DNA of 64,000 nucleotides, taken from Enchytraeus crypticus (Eukaryota; Annelida; Clitellata; Enchytraeida; Enchytraeidae). Shown one piece after another: positions 63,604-64,000 of this stretch. The stretch covers positions 2,314,501-2,378,500 of the forward strand of contig CAJHZI010000818.1 of NCBI GenBank assembly GCA_905160935.1. Reading direction: 5' to 3'. The notes under the pieces are model-generated. The model saw only the letters and a list, made by a program, of their open reading frames with translations. It had not been told where the DNA came from and made no database searches. Made by a program: the position numbers and the translations under genes. Numbering within the stretch: the stretch's first letter is position 1; each line of letters opens with the position of its first letter.

Positions 63604-63744
63604 GTTTATTCATAAAAATAGTGTCAGATATCATAAACATTATGCAAACAAACATCCTACACAAAATATAAAATGTGCAAAGAACCTTAAATTATCTAAT
63701 TAGTTATCCTGCATAACGTTTGATGGATTGTAAAGTAAAAACAT

Positions 63745-63976
63745 GCATTATAGTGAAATGATCAACTATGTTGATATCTATCACTTTTTAATACTACATG
63801 TTAAACCGTTGGGCAATTTATACCATTTTCCGTGTAACCAGTCCAGTGAATGTCCGAGATTTTACTCTCAGATTGGCGCGGCTGGGATCTGAACCCACGA
63901 GGGTTCAATTCACCTCAGGATCTGTCATTTAAAACTTCATGACGTTACCTCTCCGCTATTAAGACATTCTAATTGG
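63745..63976 (-). mobile_element. tRNA-derived SINE family C copy
   Basis: Minus strand: GAGAGGTAACGTCATGAAGT, CTGAGGTGAATTGAACCCTC, GTGGGTTCAGATCCCAGCCG (box B with one change), and the body to TTTCACTATAATGCATG. The sequence after it (GGCTGGAGCCCGTGACG at the right edge) may be the start of another element. Confidence 0.7.
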
Positions 63977-64000
63977 CATTCTAGGCTGGAGCCCGTGACG

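Overview
This window looks like AT-rich nuclear DNA from an invertebrate animal. Coding exons are short and widely spaced, GT-AG introns reach several kilobases, and most of the rest is tandem repeats and decayed retroelements (tRNA-derived and 5S-derived SINEs, 3' ends of several LINE families). Nothing resembles a bacterial operon, virus, rRNA gene or CRISPR array. The phylum cannot be fixed from the sequence; a mitochondrial complex III core gene and a dispanin/CD225-like membrane protein gene suggest a metazoan.

Three gene bodies can be supported. (1) Two in-phase exons at 5851-5909 and 6298-6501 (+) encode a charged helical segment of an unrecognised protein; the second exon sits between two minisatellites. 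(2) A three-exon gene on the minus strand (24678 to 15618) has fully phase-consistent junctions and encodes about 423 residues: a polar N-terminal region, a Cys-x2-Cys...Cys-x2-Cys segment, two membrane helices resembling the dispanin/CD225 domain, and a glycosylatable tail. (3) Eight plus-strand exons at 53455-63122 encode the first 272 residues of an M16-family mitochondrial protein, best read as cytochrome bc1 core subunit 1 (UQCRC1). Its motif HFIER lacks the second zinc-binding histidine. The gene runs off the right edge.

By region: 0-15 kb holds minisatellites, SINE and LINE fragments and the two orphan exons; 15.6-24.7 kb the membrane-protein gene with repeats in its introns; 25-53 kb is gene-poor, with large minisatellites (31-bp unit at 33.6-34.9 kb, 20-bp unit at 39.7-40.3 kb), reverse-transcriptase remnants near 39, 41, 48 and 50 kb, a 126-bp inverted duplication near 36-37 kb, and a complete 747-bp non-autonomous hAT element at 52010-52756 with matching terminal repeats and an 8-bp target duplication; 53.4-63.1 kb is the UQCRC1 gene; the right end carries another SINE.

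The most unusual theme is tandem repetition locked to splice junctions. In UQCRC1 the 3' splice site plus the first coding bases of exon 8 is copied eight times upstream at exactly 39-bp spacing, each copy a decoy acceptor leading to an in-frame stop. Exon 5 of the same gene is preceded by a diverged array built from its own acceptor and exon start. At the 6.3-kb exon a 26-bp array begins exactly at the GT donor.
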